From NCBI RefSeq assembly GCF_030813595.1, contig NZ_JAUSUH010000002.1, positions 186,001-250,000 of the forward strand: a DNA stretch of 64,000 bases. The letters run 5' to 3'. The translations under genes were made by a program, and so were the position numbers. Within the stretch, counting starts at the first letter, position 1. Each line of letters begins with the position of its first letter. The notes under the pieces are model-generated. The model worked only from the letters and a program-made list of their open reading frames with translations. It ran no database searches and was not told where the DNA came from. This document shows positions 26,592 through 33,778 of this stretch, one piece after another. Origin of the DNA: Ancylobacter vacuolatus (lineage in GTDB: Bacteria; Pseudomonadota; Alphaproteobacteria; Rhizobiales; Xanthobacteraceae).

Positions 26592-26987
26592 TCAGACGAG
26601 GGAAAGCGCGAGCGGCGGCCCGCGCGGATGATGCGCGCCGCGAGCGGGCAAGATGGGGCGTCGCCAGGGCGCTGACATCGGCCATTCGATGGGCGAGACA
26701 AAACGCTGGGCAGCCTGCTCAATGCCAAACACCGGTTGCAGGGCAAGATCGACGCGCAATGTGCAGAGCGGGCAATGGGCAACGGCGCGACGCTCCCCAC
26801 CCTCATCCGAAGGTGCGGTCGACGAGGACCCATTGAGGCAGATGAAGGCACCGTGGGACCCTAGTGGATCAGCGGCGGCACGGGCGGCAAAGACACTGGC
26901 CAGCAGCAGCTGCAGGACGAGCGCATACGCCACCGTCAGCGCGACGGCGCGCACTCCCAGCCAGCTGCTTCCTGAACGCCCAGACAT
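26592..26987 (-). CDS. DUF2946-like membrane-anchored protein with CPLC motif
   Basis: 131 residues from ATG 26987 (MSGRSGSSWLGVRAVALTVAYALVLQLLL), with GGGGAATC-type purine-rich sequence just upstream; the open frame runs further 5' but without hydrophobic start character. One N-terminal membrane helix or uncleaved signal (about residues 11-33) is followed by a periplasmic part with a single C-P-L-C pair (AVAHCPLCTLRVDL). DUF2946-like proteins accompany TonB copper receptors in many proteobacteria, and their Cys pair suggests metal handling. The context of permease upstream and receptor downstream supports a metal role. Function is not proven. Confidence 0.7.
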   Translation of the reverse strand: MSGRSGSSWLGVRAVALTVAYALVLQLLLASVFAARAAADPLGSHGAFICLNGSSSTAPSDEGGERRAVAHCPLCTLRVDLALQPVFGIEQAAQRFVSPIEWPMSAPWRRPILPARGAHHPRGPPLALSLV

Positions 26988-27153
26988 CCCCGATTCCCCG
27001 AGGCGATCATGGCATCGGCAGCGGCTTTCGCACAGGGTTGACAGGCCCTTGAGCGGCCACTTGGACAATTTGTCCACGTGGGCGAGCAGCCTCAATACAG
27101 GCGATGTTCAGCAGGGAAACGGGAGGCGCAAGGCGCCTCCCGGCCCGCAGATG

Positions 27154-27831
27154 TCACGCCGCGTCGTAGAGCCGTCGCTCGAACAGCGGCGTGCCGCGCA
27201 GCCCGCTCAATGCCTTGGCGGCGGCCAGTACGGCTAGGTCGACGAGCGGTTCGATGAGGATGACGAGCATGTAGGCGGCGCCGAAGGAGACGATCGAAGA
27301 GGCGTTTTCCACCGTGAAACCGTGGCCGTAGAAGGCCCAGAACGCCACCCAGACAACGATTCCGGCCTGGTAGGTGGTCGAAAGCGCCAGCGCCTGCCGG
27401 TACTTGATCTCCACATAAGGCGTGTTCGGTGCGATCAGTCGGGTGGACAGTGAGGCCAGTGCGAACAGCGGCACCAGCAGGGTGGTGACGTTCATGCCAT
27501 ATTGCGGCAGGTCGAACGGCGCGAAGAAGATGCCCTGTATGGCGAGGCCGGCGGCAAGGCCGATGGCCGCCGGGGCCACGCCGAAAATGAGGAACAGCGT
27601 CGAGCCGAGGATGAGATGCACCTCCGACACGCCGACCGGATGGTGCGGCAGCACCTCGAAGAAGCAGAAGACGAGCGCGGTGGTGGCGAGGCTGCGGAGG
27701 ATGAGCGAGACGACGCCGCGCTCGGCCACGGCGTCGGCCGCAAGCTTGAGCGTGTAGGCGCCGGCGCCGGCCGCCGTCACATAGCTGAGCCAGATCTTTC
27801 CTTCGGCCACAAGGCCGGGTTCGATATGCAT
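27154..27831 (-). CDS. CbiM-like energy-coupling cobalt permease
   Basis: 225 residues from ATG 27831 (MHIEPGLVAEGKIWLSYV), with GGAGA six bases upstream. The N-terminal Met-His is the hallmark of CbiM/NikM S-components, where the amino terminus and His2 bind the metal. There are about six or seven hydrophobic helices, and HHPVGVSEVHLILGSTLFLIFG (residues about 65-86) carries further conserved histidines. CbiQ, CbiO and CbiN genes are not adjacent, so it either uses energising subunits encoded elsewhere or works alone. The cobalamin riboswitch upstream makes cobalt the likely substrate. Confidence 0.85.
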   Translation of the reverse strand: MHIEPGLVAEGKIWLSYVTAAGAGAYTLKLAADAVAERGVVSLILRSLATTALVFCFFEVLPHHPVGVSEVHLILGSTLFLIFGVAPAAIGLAAGLAIQGIFFAPFDLPQYGMNVTTLLVPLFALASLSTRLIAPNTPYVEIKYRQALALSTTYQAGIVVWVAFWAFYGHGFTVENASSIVSFGAAYMLVILIEPLVDLAVLAAAKALSGLRGTPLFERRLYDAA

Positions 27832-27844
27832 GATGTTCTCCTGC

Positions 27845-27862
27845 GCCGTCTCACCCGACGGC
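27845..27862 (-). promoter_or_regulatory. Small hairpin beside the ribosome site of the CbiM-like gene
   Basis: On the minus-strand transcript GCCGTC and GACGGC (with a six-base loop) form a stem that ends immediately before the AGGAGA ribosome site. It may be part of the riboswitch expression platform, masking translation when cobalamin is bound. The pairing is seen; the role is inferred. Confidence 0.45.
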
Positions 27863-27883
27863 ACCTGTTGGATTTTTCATCCA

Positions 27884-28090
27884 TGGCCGGTCTCCTGACT
27901 TGCGGGTCACGGCATGCCTTCCGCCTTCCCGGTCCTTGCCCGAAGGGGCTTGGTCCAGTGGCACGATGGAAGGCCGCTCGCCGCTTACAGTCGCGGGGGC
28001 GGTCGGGGCTTCGGGCGATGGACCTCGCGGGTCCCTGCGCCTTACCCCGTTCCCGTTTCATCCGGAAAGGTCTCCCCATCCGGACACCAT
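27884..28090 (-). ncRNA. Cobalamin (B12) riboswitch
   Basis: Read on the minus strand, the leader has the full set of cobalamin-riboswitch blocks in order: GAAACGGGAA, GGTAAGGCGCAGGGACC, GAAGCCCCGACCGC, the core CGCGACTGTAAGCGG, a GCCACTG element, GGGAAGGCGG, and the B12 box AGTCAGGAGACCGGCC at 27885-27900. The class normally lowers expression when adenosylcobalamin is plentiful. It controls the CbiM-like permease 53 bases downstream and probably the DUF2946-like and TonB receptor genes after it, which form one minus-strand run. Confidence 0.95.
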
Positions 28091-28120
28091 GGTGAATCGA
28101 TGGGTGCATCGACACCGCGC

Positions 28121-28149
28121 ATAAAACAGCGCGCTGTCACGTCGCGCAA
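28121..28149 (-). promoter_or_regulatory. Possible promoter for the riboswitch operon
   Basis: On the minus strand TTGCGC (28144-28149), 17 bases, then TTTTAT (28121-28126). It overlaps the 3' end of the Crp/Fnr gene and would start RNA near 28114, just before the riboswitch. Neither box is a perfect consensus. Confidence 0.35.
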
Positions 28150-28913
28150 GCGGCGCTGTTCGTCGTCGCCCCGCGTCGCGCTGGCCGGCCGGCCCGTGCC
28201 GTGCGCCCCTTGGCGGCGTAGAGGGCCTCCACCTTGCATTCGCCCACGGCAATGCGGCGCAACGTGGCGAGGTCCTGCAGGATCAATCGCCCTTCCTTGC
28301 CGAACGCGATCAAGCCATCCTCGCGCAGGCGGCTCATGCAGCGGCTGACCGTCTCCAGCGTCAGGCCCAGCCAATCGGCAAGGTCGCCGCGGCTGAGATG
28401 AAGCGGGAAGCTCAGGCTTTCCGCCTCCTCGTCCCACGCCTCGGCGAACTGCGCGGCGAGGTCGAGCAGCACTGCCGCCACCCGCTCGCCGGCGCTCTGC
28501 CGTCCCAGTCGGGTGACGTGGCCGAGCGCCCGGATGAGCAGCACATCCTGACTTTGCGCCGCCAGGCTGGCGCGCGCGCCGGAGGCCTCGTCGACCGGCT
28601 CCAGCTGTGTCGGCGCCAGTGCCACCGCCGCGCCGTGCAGGCGGGCGAGGAGCGCGCCGTCGCAGAACCGGCCGGGACCCAGAATGTCGAGGATCTGCCG
28701 ACGCTCGGCATCCAGCTGGCGGGTCAGCGCCAGGCAGCCGGCGCGCACCCGGTACAGCCGGGCCGCGTCGGCGTCGTGGCCGGGAAAGGCCAGCCGCGTG
28801 CCGGGCGCCAGCGCCAATGCGCGGACGGCTCGGGAAGCTCTTTCGAGCCCGGGCATCAGCGCGTCGAGAGGGACCATCGCCGGCTGGCCGACGGGAAGAG
28901 GGCTGACAAACAT
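28137..28913 (-). CDS. Crp/Fnr-family transcriptional regulator, FixK-like
   Basis: 258 residues. The cyclic-nucleotide-type sensor domain occupies about residues 20-140, and the C-terminal Crp helix-turn-helix is HLSRGDLADWLGLTLETVSRCMSRLREDGLIAF, with the E-x2-SR recognition residues of Fnr/FixK proteins that read TTGAT-N4-ATCAA. The N-terminal cysteine cluster of a true Fnr oxygen sensor is missing, so it is more like FixK or another ligand-responsive member. A C-terminal tail of about 35 residues (ARAGRPARRGATT) is basic. It sits downstream of the cbb3 cluster and accessory genes and is a candidate regulator of them. The metal operon follows on the same strand. Confidence 0.85.
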   Translation of the reverse strand: MFVSPLPVGQPAMVPLDALMPGLERASRAVRALALAPGTRLAFPGHDADAARLYRVRAGCLALTRQLDAERRQILDILGPGRFCDGALLARLHGAAVALAPTQLEPVDEASGARASLAAQSQDVLLIRALGHVTRLGRQSAGERVAAVLLDLAAQFAEAWDEEAESLSFPLHLSRGDLADWLGLTLETVSRCMSRLREDGLIAFGKEGRLILQDLATLRRIAVGECKVEALYAAKGRTARAGRPARRGATTNSAACAT

Positions 28914-28967
28914 CGGGACGATCCGGCACAGGCGCCGGGAGCCCTCAAGCGGGCCGCGCCGGCTGCA

Positions 28968-29450
28968 TCACACCACAGGCAGGCGCAGGCCTGCCGCGAA
29001 CAGGGCAGCAAAGGCGGGTGCCGGCGGCGCGCGCGAGGAGATGCGGTAGAGCGGAGGGGGCATCGCCACCCGGCGCTCGGGCGGCGGCAGGCGAACCGCA
29101 CGGCGGTACTCGGCGCGACGATACAGATCGCCCGACGGCTCGGGCAGGCCCATGACCGCGTTGAGACGGCAGGCGTCGCAGCCGGGAAGATGCGCAACCG
29201 GGTGCGGGTTGCCGTCCTCATCCGCGCCGGTGAGGCAGAGATCGGGCACCGTGCCGTCCGGCAGCGTGTATTGCGAGAGATCGATCGCGGCCTCGCTTGG
29301 ACTTGCCACCGGCGAATGATGCGCGGCGAGGGCGAACAACAAGGCGAGAGCGCACAGAATCCGCAGCCACACCGCCCTGCGCCGGCCGACCGGCGATCGG
29401 AGCGACCCGCTTGCGCTCAAGCGGTCAATGCGGGAGATCGGCTGTCCCAT
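28968..29450 (-). CDS. DUF2946-like small exported protein
   Basis: About 160 residues if started at ATG 29450 (MGQPISRIDRLSAS); no strong ribosome site, so the start is uncertain. A hydrophobic helix (AVWLRILCALALLFALAA, about residues 25-45) precedes a periplasmic segment with AHLPGCDACRL, a His followed by a Cys-x2-Cys pair, as in DUF2946-type proteins. The tail is Pro/Arg-rich. It is the second such protein in this metal/oxidase region. Its position between the SafE-like transporter and the Crp/Fnr gene suggests a role in copper or cobalt handling for the oxidase. Confidence 0.6.
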   Translation of the reverse strand: MGQPISRIDRLSASGSLRSPVGRRRAVWLRILCALALLFALAAHHSPVASPSEAAIDLSQYTLPDGTVPDLCLTGADEDGNPHPVAHLPGCDACRLNAVMGLPEPSGDLYRRAEYRRAVRLPPPERRVAMPPPLYRISSRAPPAPAFAALFAAGLRLPVV

Positions 29451-29571
29451 GAAGGCCCACGCAAGAGCAGTTCCGCGCGAGTGAGTGGTTGAAGCGCGCA
29501 GGCAGAACCCTAGCATGCGGCCAATCAAGCGACAGTGGACAAGACGTCCAATCGCCGGCGCCCCCGTCCCG

Positions 29572-30315
29572 TCAGCTCAGGCACAGCGCTTCCCACGCCG
29601 CCTCCGGCAGAAGGGCGCTGGCGGTGGCGACGAGAAGCAACGCCACGCCCGCCATGACCCGCAGGCGCGGCGCCCGTGCCGCCTGCCGCAGGCTGGTGAC
29701 GCCAAAGGCGGTGGCGGTGACGGAGGGCAGCGTGCCCAGCCCGAAGCCGGCCATCACAAGAGCCCCGCCGACACCGCTGCCGGCCAGCATGGCGTAGAAC
29801 AGCGCGCCATAGACCATGCCGCAGGGCAGCAGGCCCCAGGCCGCGCCAGCGAGGAAAGGTCTTATCGCGCCAGTGAGGAAGGGCCTTGCTGCGCCAGCGA
29901 TAAAGGGTCCTGCCGCGCCATCTGCCAGAACGGGACGGCCGGGGGGGCGCATCAGCCGGGCGAACGGCGCGGCAAGCCGATCGATCACCGTCAGGGCCGG
30001 GGCCAGCCCGATCATCGACAAGCCGATCCAGCCCAGCGCCACCGCCGCCGCCCAGCGCAGCACCAGATGGGCAGCGCCCTGGTCGAACGCGCCATAAAAG
30101 ACCGAGCCAAAGAAGCCGAGAAAGCCGCCGGCCGCCACATAGGAGGCGATGCGCCCCGCCTGCGCCACCAGCAGCACCCGGAGGCGGGCGCCGGGGCCCC
30201 GGCCGGGCTCGAAGGCGAGCAGCACCCCCGAGGCGATGCCGCCGCACATGCCTGCACAATGCAGGCTGGAGGCGAAGCCGAGGATCAGGCCGCCAATGAA
30301 GCTGAGATCGACCAT
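29572..30315 (-). CDS. TauE/SafE-like (COG2836) metal transporter
   Basis: 247 residues from ATG 30315 (MVDLSFIGGLILGFASSLHCAGMCGG), with a GAGGGC ribosome site; an ATG six codons earlier is possible. The N-terminal HCAGMCGG motif marks the SafE-like subgroup often found beside ccoS or cytochrome maturation genes. About six membrane helices, with a hydrophilic insert near residues 118-145. The homologues are thought to move metal, copper in particular, or thiol compounds for oxidase assembly. It directly follows the unknown 205-residue membrane protein and the ccoNOQPGHIS genes. Confidence 0.82.
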   Translation of the reverse strand: MVDLSFIGGLILGFASSLHCAGMCGGIASGVLLAFEPGRGPGARLRVLLVAQAGRIASYVAAGGFLGFFGSVFYGAFDQGAAHLVLRWAAAVALGWIGLSMIGLAPALTVIDRLAAPFARLMRPPGRPVLADGAAGPFIAGAARPFLTGAIRPFLAGAAWGLLPCGMVYGALFYAMLAGSGVGGALVMAGFGLGTLPSVTATAFGVTSLRQAARAPRLRVMAGVALLLVATASALLPEAAWEALCLS

Positions 30316-30322
30316 GGCGCCC

Positions 30323-30940
30323 TCAGCCCTCACTGGGGCCGTCTTCCGGTTCGCGGCTGGAGTCCACCGCCAGCATCATCAGCACGCAGATCAGCACCGG
30401 CACGGCGGCAAGCGCGGCGTAGAACGCCACCTGAATGCCGATCGCGATGCAGCCGAGCACCAGCAGCAGGAGCGCGTTGACCGCCGTCATCGGCAGGTTT
30501 TCCGCCGCCATCAGCCCCAGCAGCAGATCCCGCAGGGCGATGAGCCGCCGCCGTGGCGACGGCGGGGCGGGAAATCCCGAAAGCTTCAGCCGGCCCAGTG
30601 TGCGCTCCCAGGCGAAGAGCAGCAGGCTGGCCGTGATCGCCAGCAGCGCGGCGGGCGGCAGCAGCACCAGGCCGACCAGCGGGCGGAGGAGCGCCCACAG
30701 GCTTGAGCCCGCGCGCAGGAGGGCAAGGCGCGCCCGTGCGATGCGGGGCGCCAGGAAGAAGAAGCCCAGCAGGGCGAACATCGTCCCCGCCCCGGCCAAT
30801 GCACCGGCCAGGCCGGCGAGAGAGCCGCCGAGCGCCGAGGCGAGCAGCACGTTCAGGAGGAAGGGCAGCGCGCGCGGCATCTCGACGGGGCGCGAAGGAA
30901 GGGGGGAATTGGCGACCTTGAGGGGTGTCATCGCGTTCAT
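30323..30940 (-). CDS. Membrane protein of unknown function within the cco cluster
   Basis: 205 residues, with about four to five hydrophobic segments (roughly 28-50, 53-68, 85-112, 150-190) and a basic loop RIARARLALLRAG. The ATG overlaps the ccoS stop by four bases (30937-30940), and its own stop lies close to the SafE-like gene, so it belongs to the operon. I recognise no named domain. Its fixed position between ccoS and the SafE-like transporter suggests a role in cbb3 assembly, but this is only context. Confidence 0.75.
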   Translation of the reverse strand: MNAMTPLKVANSPLPSRPVEMPRALPFLLNVLLASALGGSLAGLAGALAGAGTMFALLGFFFLAPRIARARLALLRAGSSLWALLRPLVGLVLLPPAALLAITASLLLFAWERTLGRLKLSGFPAPPSPRRRLIALRDLLLGLMAAENLPMTAVNALLLLVLGCIAIGIQVAFYAALAAVPVLICVLMMLAVDSSREPEDGPSEG

Positions 30941-31095
30941 GGGGCGGCCTCCGGGGAATCATCGTCGAGCAGGACACGGGCGGCGGCGCCGTCGAGATCG
31001 TCGTACTGGCCGGCGCGCAGCGTCCAGAAAAACGCGGCGAGGCCGAGCGTGCCGAGCGCGAGGGCGATGGGGACGAGAAACAGCAGCACATCCAT
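30937..31095 (-). CDS. ccoS: cbb3 oxidase maturation protein CcoS
   Basis: 52 residues (MDVLLFLVPIALALGTLGL). One membrane helix precedes the family motif AFFWTLRAGQYDDLDGAAARVLLDD, in which the W/AGQYDDL block is diagnostic. CcoS is needed for insertion of heme b and the Cu-B centre into CcoN. The start overlaps the ccoI stop by one base of the TGA (ATGA). Confidence 0.95.
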   Translation of the reverse strand: MDVLLFLVPIALALGTLGLAAFFWTLRAGQYDDLDGAAARVLLDDDSPEAAP

Positions 31096-33305
31096 CAGAG
31101 GCGCCCCTCGGCGGGGGCGCCGGCGCGCAGGGCGTTGAGCGTGACGGTGAGCGAGGACGCCGCCATGGCGATGGCCGCGCCGAGCGGCGTCACCAGCCCC
31201 AGCACCGCCACCGGGATGAGCGCGATGTTGTAGAGCGCGGCCAGCACCAGATTCTGCACGATGATGGCCCGCGCCCGCCGCGCCGCTCGCCAGGCCTGCG
31301 GGAGAGCGGCGAGGTCGCCGGAAGGCAGCACGATGTCGGCGGCGCTCTGGCTCGCCGGCGCGCCATGGGTGAAGCTGGCGGACACATGGGCGGCGGCCAG
31401 CGCCGGGGCATCGTTCAGCCCGTCGCCGACCATCAGCACGCGCCGCTCCTGCCGCCGCCACGCTTCCAGCCGCGCCAGCTTGTCGCGCGGGCGAAGATCG
31501 CCCTGCCACTCACCGATGCCGACCGCCTCGGCAAGGCGGGCCACCGCTTCGGGCCGGTCGCCGGAGAGGATCGCCATCGGCAGGCCGGCATCGGCGAAGG
31601 CGGCGGCGACACGCGCGGCCTCGGGGCGCGGCGTGTCCTCGAAGACGAAGCGCGCCGGGGGATGGCCGGGCCGGGCGAGCCAGACCTCGCTCTCCGGCGC
31701 ATTCGCCGGCGCGAGCCCGCAGAAAGCCGCGCGGCCGAGGCGGATCTCGCCGCCAGCAAAGGGCGCGCGCAGCCCTTCGCCGGGCACTTCCTCGCAATCG
31801 TGCAGCGGCTTGGCGTCGGGATGGGCGGCATGCAGCGCCCGCGCCACCGGGTGAGAGCTCGCGGCGGCGAGCGCGGCGGCGAGGTGGATCGCCTCCGTAT
31901 CCTCGGGCCAGAGCGTGATGCGCGGCGCGCCTGAGGTCAGCGTGCCGGTCTTGTCGAAGGCGACGAGATCGATCCGCGCCAGCCGCTCCAGCGCATCGCC
32001 GGCGCGCAGCAGGATTCCCCGCTTGAGCAGCGCGCCGGTCGCCACCACCTGCACCGCCGGAACGGCAAGCCCGATGGCGCAGGGGCAGGCGATGATGAGC
32101 ACGCTCACCGCATGGAGCAGCGCCACGGCGAGGCCGGACTCAGTGAAAAGCCACCAGCCGCAGAGGGTTGCCAGCGCCACGCCATGGATGACAGGCGTCC
32201 AGACCCGCGCCACCCGGTCGGCCAGCACGACACCGGGCCCGCGCGTGCGCTCCGCCCGCTCGACCAGCCGGGCGATGTCGGCGAGGTGGCTGTCCTCGAC
32301 GCCGGCGCTGGCGCGCAGGCGCAGCGGGCCGGTCAGGGCGACGCTGCCAGCCAGCACCCGCGCGCCCGGGGCCACCGCCTGCGGCAGGCTTTCGCCGGTG
32401 ACGATGGCCACGTCGAGTTCGGTTTTTCCTTCAATGACAGTGCCATCGACCGGCACGCGCTCGCCGGCGCGCACCAGCACCACCATGCCGGCACGGATCG
32501 CCTCTGCCGGCAGCACCTCGACCGTGCCGTCCTGCCGGCACACCGCCGCGCCATGCGCCTTCAGCATCAAAAGCCGCTCGACCGCACTGCGGGAACGGGC
32601 GCGGACGCGGAAATCGAGCGTGCGCCCCACAAGCAGCACGAAGAGCAGCGCGGTGGCGCTGTCGAAATACACATCGCGCCCCTGGCGGGCGAGTTCGATC
32701 AGGCTGATGAGGACGGTGAGAAGGAGGCTGAGGGCGATCGGAACATCGATGTTGCTGTGCCCGGCCCGCACCGCCCGCAGCGCCGAGCGGAAGAAGGGCC
32801 GCCCGGCGAGCGCCACCGCCGGCACGGTGACGAGCGCGGCCAGCCACTGGAACAGCGCCTGCGTACCCGGCGCCATATCCTGCGCCTGCCCGGCCCAGAC
32901 GGCGAGCGAGAGCATCATGACATTCGAGGAGGCGAAGGCTGAGATGGCCAGCGCCCGCAGCCATTCGCGCCCGGTGTCGGCGTCGAGCTGGGCGAGATGG
33001 GCGGGGTCGAACGGCGCCACCTTGTAGCCGAGCGCTTCCACCGCCCCGGCCAGCGCATCGGCATGGCGCGCCTCGCCCTGCCATTCGACGCTGAGGCGGC
33101 GCAGAGCGAGGTTGAGCCGCGCCCCGGTCACGCAGGGGTCGGCGGTCAGCCGGCCCTCAATGGCGCCGATGCAGGCGGCGCAATGGGCGCCCTCCACCAG
33201 CAGGTGCAGCCGCCGCGTTGCCCCCTCGCTCTCGACGAAGCCGCAGACCGAGCGCGGGCCGGGCGCGTCGTCGAAGCTCGCGCCGGGGAGATAGGCGAGG
33301 CTCAC
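31095..33305 (-). CDS. ccoI: Copper-translocating P1B-type ATPase CcoI
   Basis: 736 residues. An N-terminal heavy-metal domain has HCAAC (Cys42/Cys45). Further motifs are TGES (phosphatase), IIACPCAIGLAVP (CPC metal site in the sixth helix), FDKTGTLTSG (phosphorylated Asp) and VGDGLNDAPALAAAHVS (hinge). It belongs to the FixI/CcoI/CopA2 class, which exports copper to the periplasm for cbb3 assembly rather than for detoxification. It is encoded between ccoH and ccoS with four-base overlaps on both sides. Confidence 0.96.
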   Translation of the reverse strand: MSLAYLPGASFDDAPGPRSVCGFVESEGATRRLHLLVEGAHCAACIGAIEGRLTADPCVTGARLNLALRRLSVEWQGEARHADALAGAVEALGYKVAPFDPAHLAQLDADTGREWLRALAISAFASSNVMMLSLAVWAGQAQDMAPGTQALFQWLAALVTVPAVALAGRPFFRSALRAVRAGHSNIDVPIALSLLLTVLISLIELARQGRDVYFDSATALLFVLLVGRTLDFRVRARSRSAVERLLMLKAHGAAVCRQDGTVEVLPAEAIRAGMVVLVRAGERVPVDGTVIEGKTELDVAIVTGESLPQAVAPGARVLAGSVALTGPLRLRASAGVEDSHLADIARLVERAERTRGPGVVLADRVARVWTPVIHGVALATLCGWWLFTESGLAVALLHAVSVLIIACPCAIGLAVPAVQVVATGALLKRGILLRAGDALERLARIDLVAFDKTGTLTSGAPRITLWPEDTEAIHLAAALAAASSHPVARALHAAHPDAKPLHDCEEVPGEGLRAPFAGGEIRLGRAAFCGLAPANAPESEVWLARPGHPPARFVFEDTPRPEAARVAAAFADAGLPMAILSGDRPEAVARLAEAVGIGEWQGDLRPRDKLARLEAWRRQERRVLMVGDGLNDAPALAAAHVSASFTHGAPASQSAADIVLPSGDLAALPQAWRAARRARAIIVQNLVLAALYNIALIPVAVLGLVTPLGAAIAMAASSLTVTLNALRAGAPAEGRL

Positions 33306-33778
33306 GGCGCCACCTCCAGCGTCTCGATGCGCTCGGACGTGGCGCCGGCCTGCGTCAGGGTGAGCCGCACCGCCCAGTCGCCGGCCAGCGGCAGGCGCAG
33401 CGGCGCCTCGAACCGGCCGGGGCCGACCGCATGGAAAGCGATCGGCAGAAGCTGGGGAAAGCGGGTGGCGCGCTCGGCCGTGGCGATGAGCCGATCGGGG
33501 GTCAGCGGCGCGCCGTCCGCCCCCTTCAATTCAACGGAAAGCCTGCCGGCGAGCGGGGTGTCGGGCGCGAAGGCGAGCCGCGCCGACCAGTCCGGCGCAT
33601 GCGCCGCCGCGTGCACGCCGGAGGCCGGTTTCGGATCGGTGACGAGGCCGGAAAAGCTGCGGTTGGCCAGCAGCACGAACCAGAGCTGGAGCCCGGCCAG
33701 CGCAATGAAGAACAGCACGAAGCCGGCCGGAATCCACAGGTCGCGGCGCGAGTCTGGCGGGATGCGGGCGCGGCTCAC
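33302..33778 (-). CDS. ccoH: cbb3 assembly protein CcoH (FixH)
   Basis: 158 residues: one N-terminal membrane helix (WIPAGFVLFFIALAGLQLWFVLLA) and a periplasmic beta-domain with RPFSG-like and PLRLPLAGDWAVRLTL stretches typical of FixH. It interacts with CcoN and is needed for stable oxidase. It overlaps ccoG and ccoI by four bases each. Confidence 0.93.
   Translation of the reverse strand: MSRARIPPDSRRDLWIPAGFVLFFIALAGLQLWFVLLANRSFSGLVTDPKPASGVHAAAHAPDWSARLAFAPDTPLAGRLSVELKGADGAPLTPDRLIATAERATRFPQLLPIAFHAVGPGRFEAPLRLPLAGDWAVRLTLTQAGATSERIETLEVAP

Noticed and set aside
27154-27831. Complete cobalt ECF transporter (CbiMNQO)
   Set aside because: Only the CbiM-like component is present; no CbiN, CbiQ or CbiO gene lies in the window.
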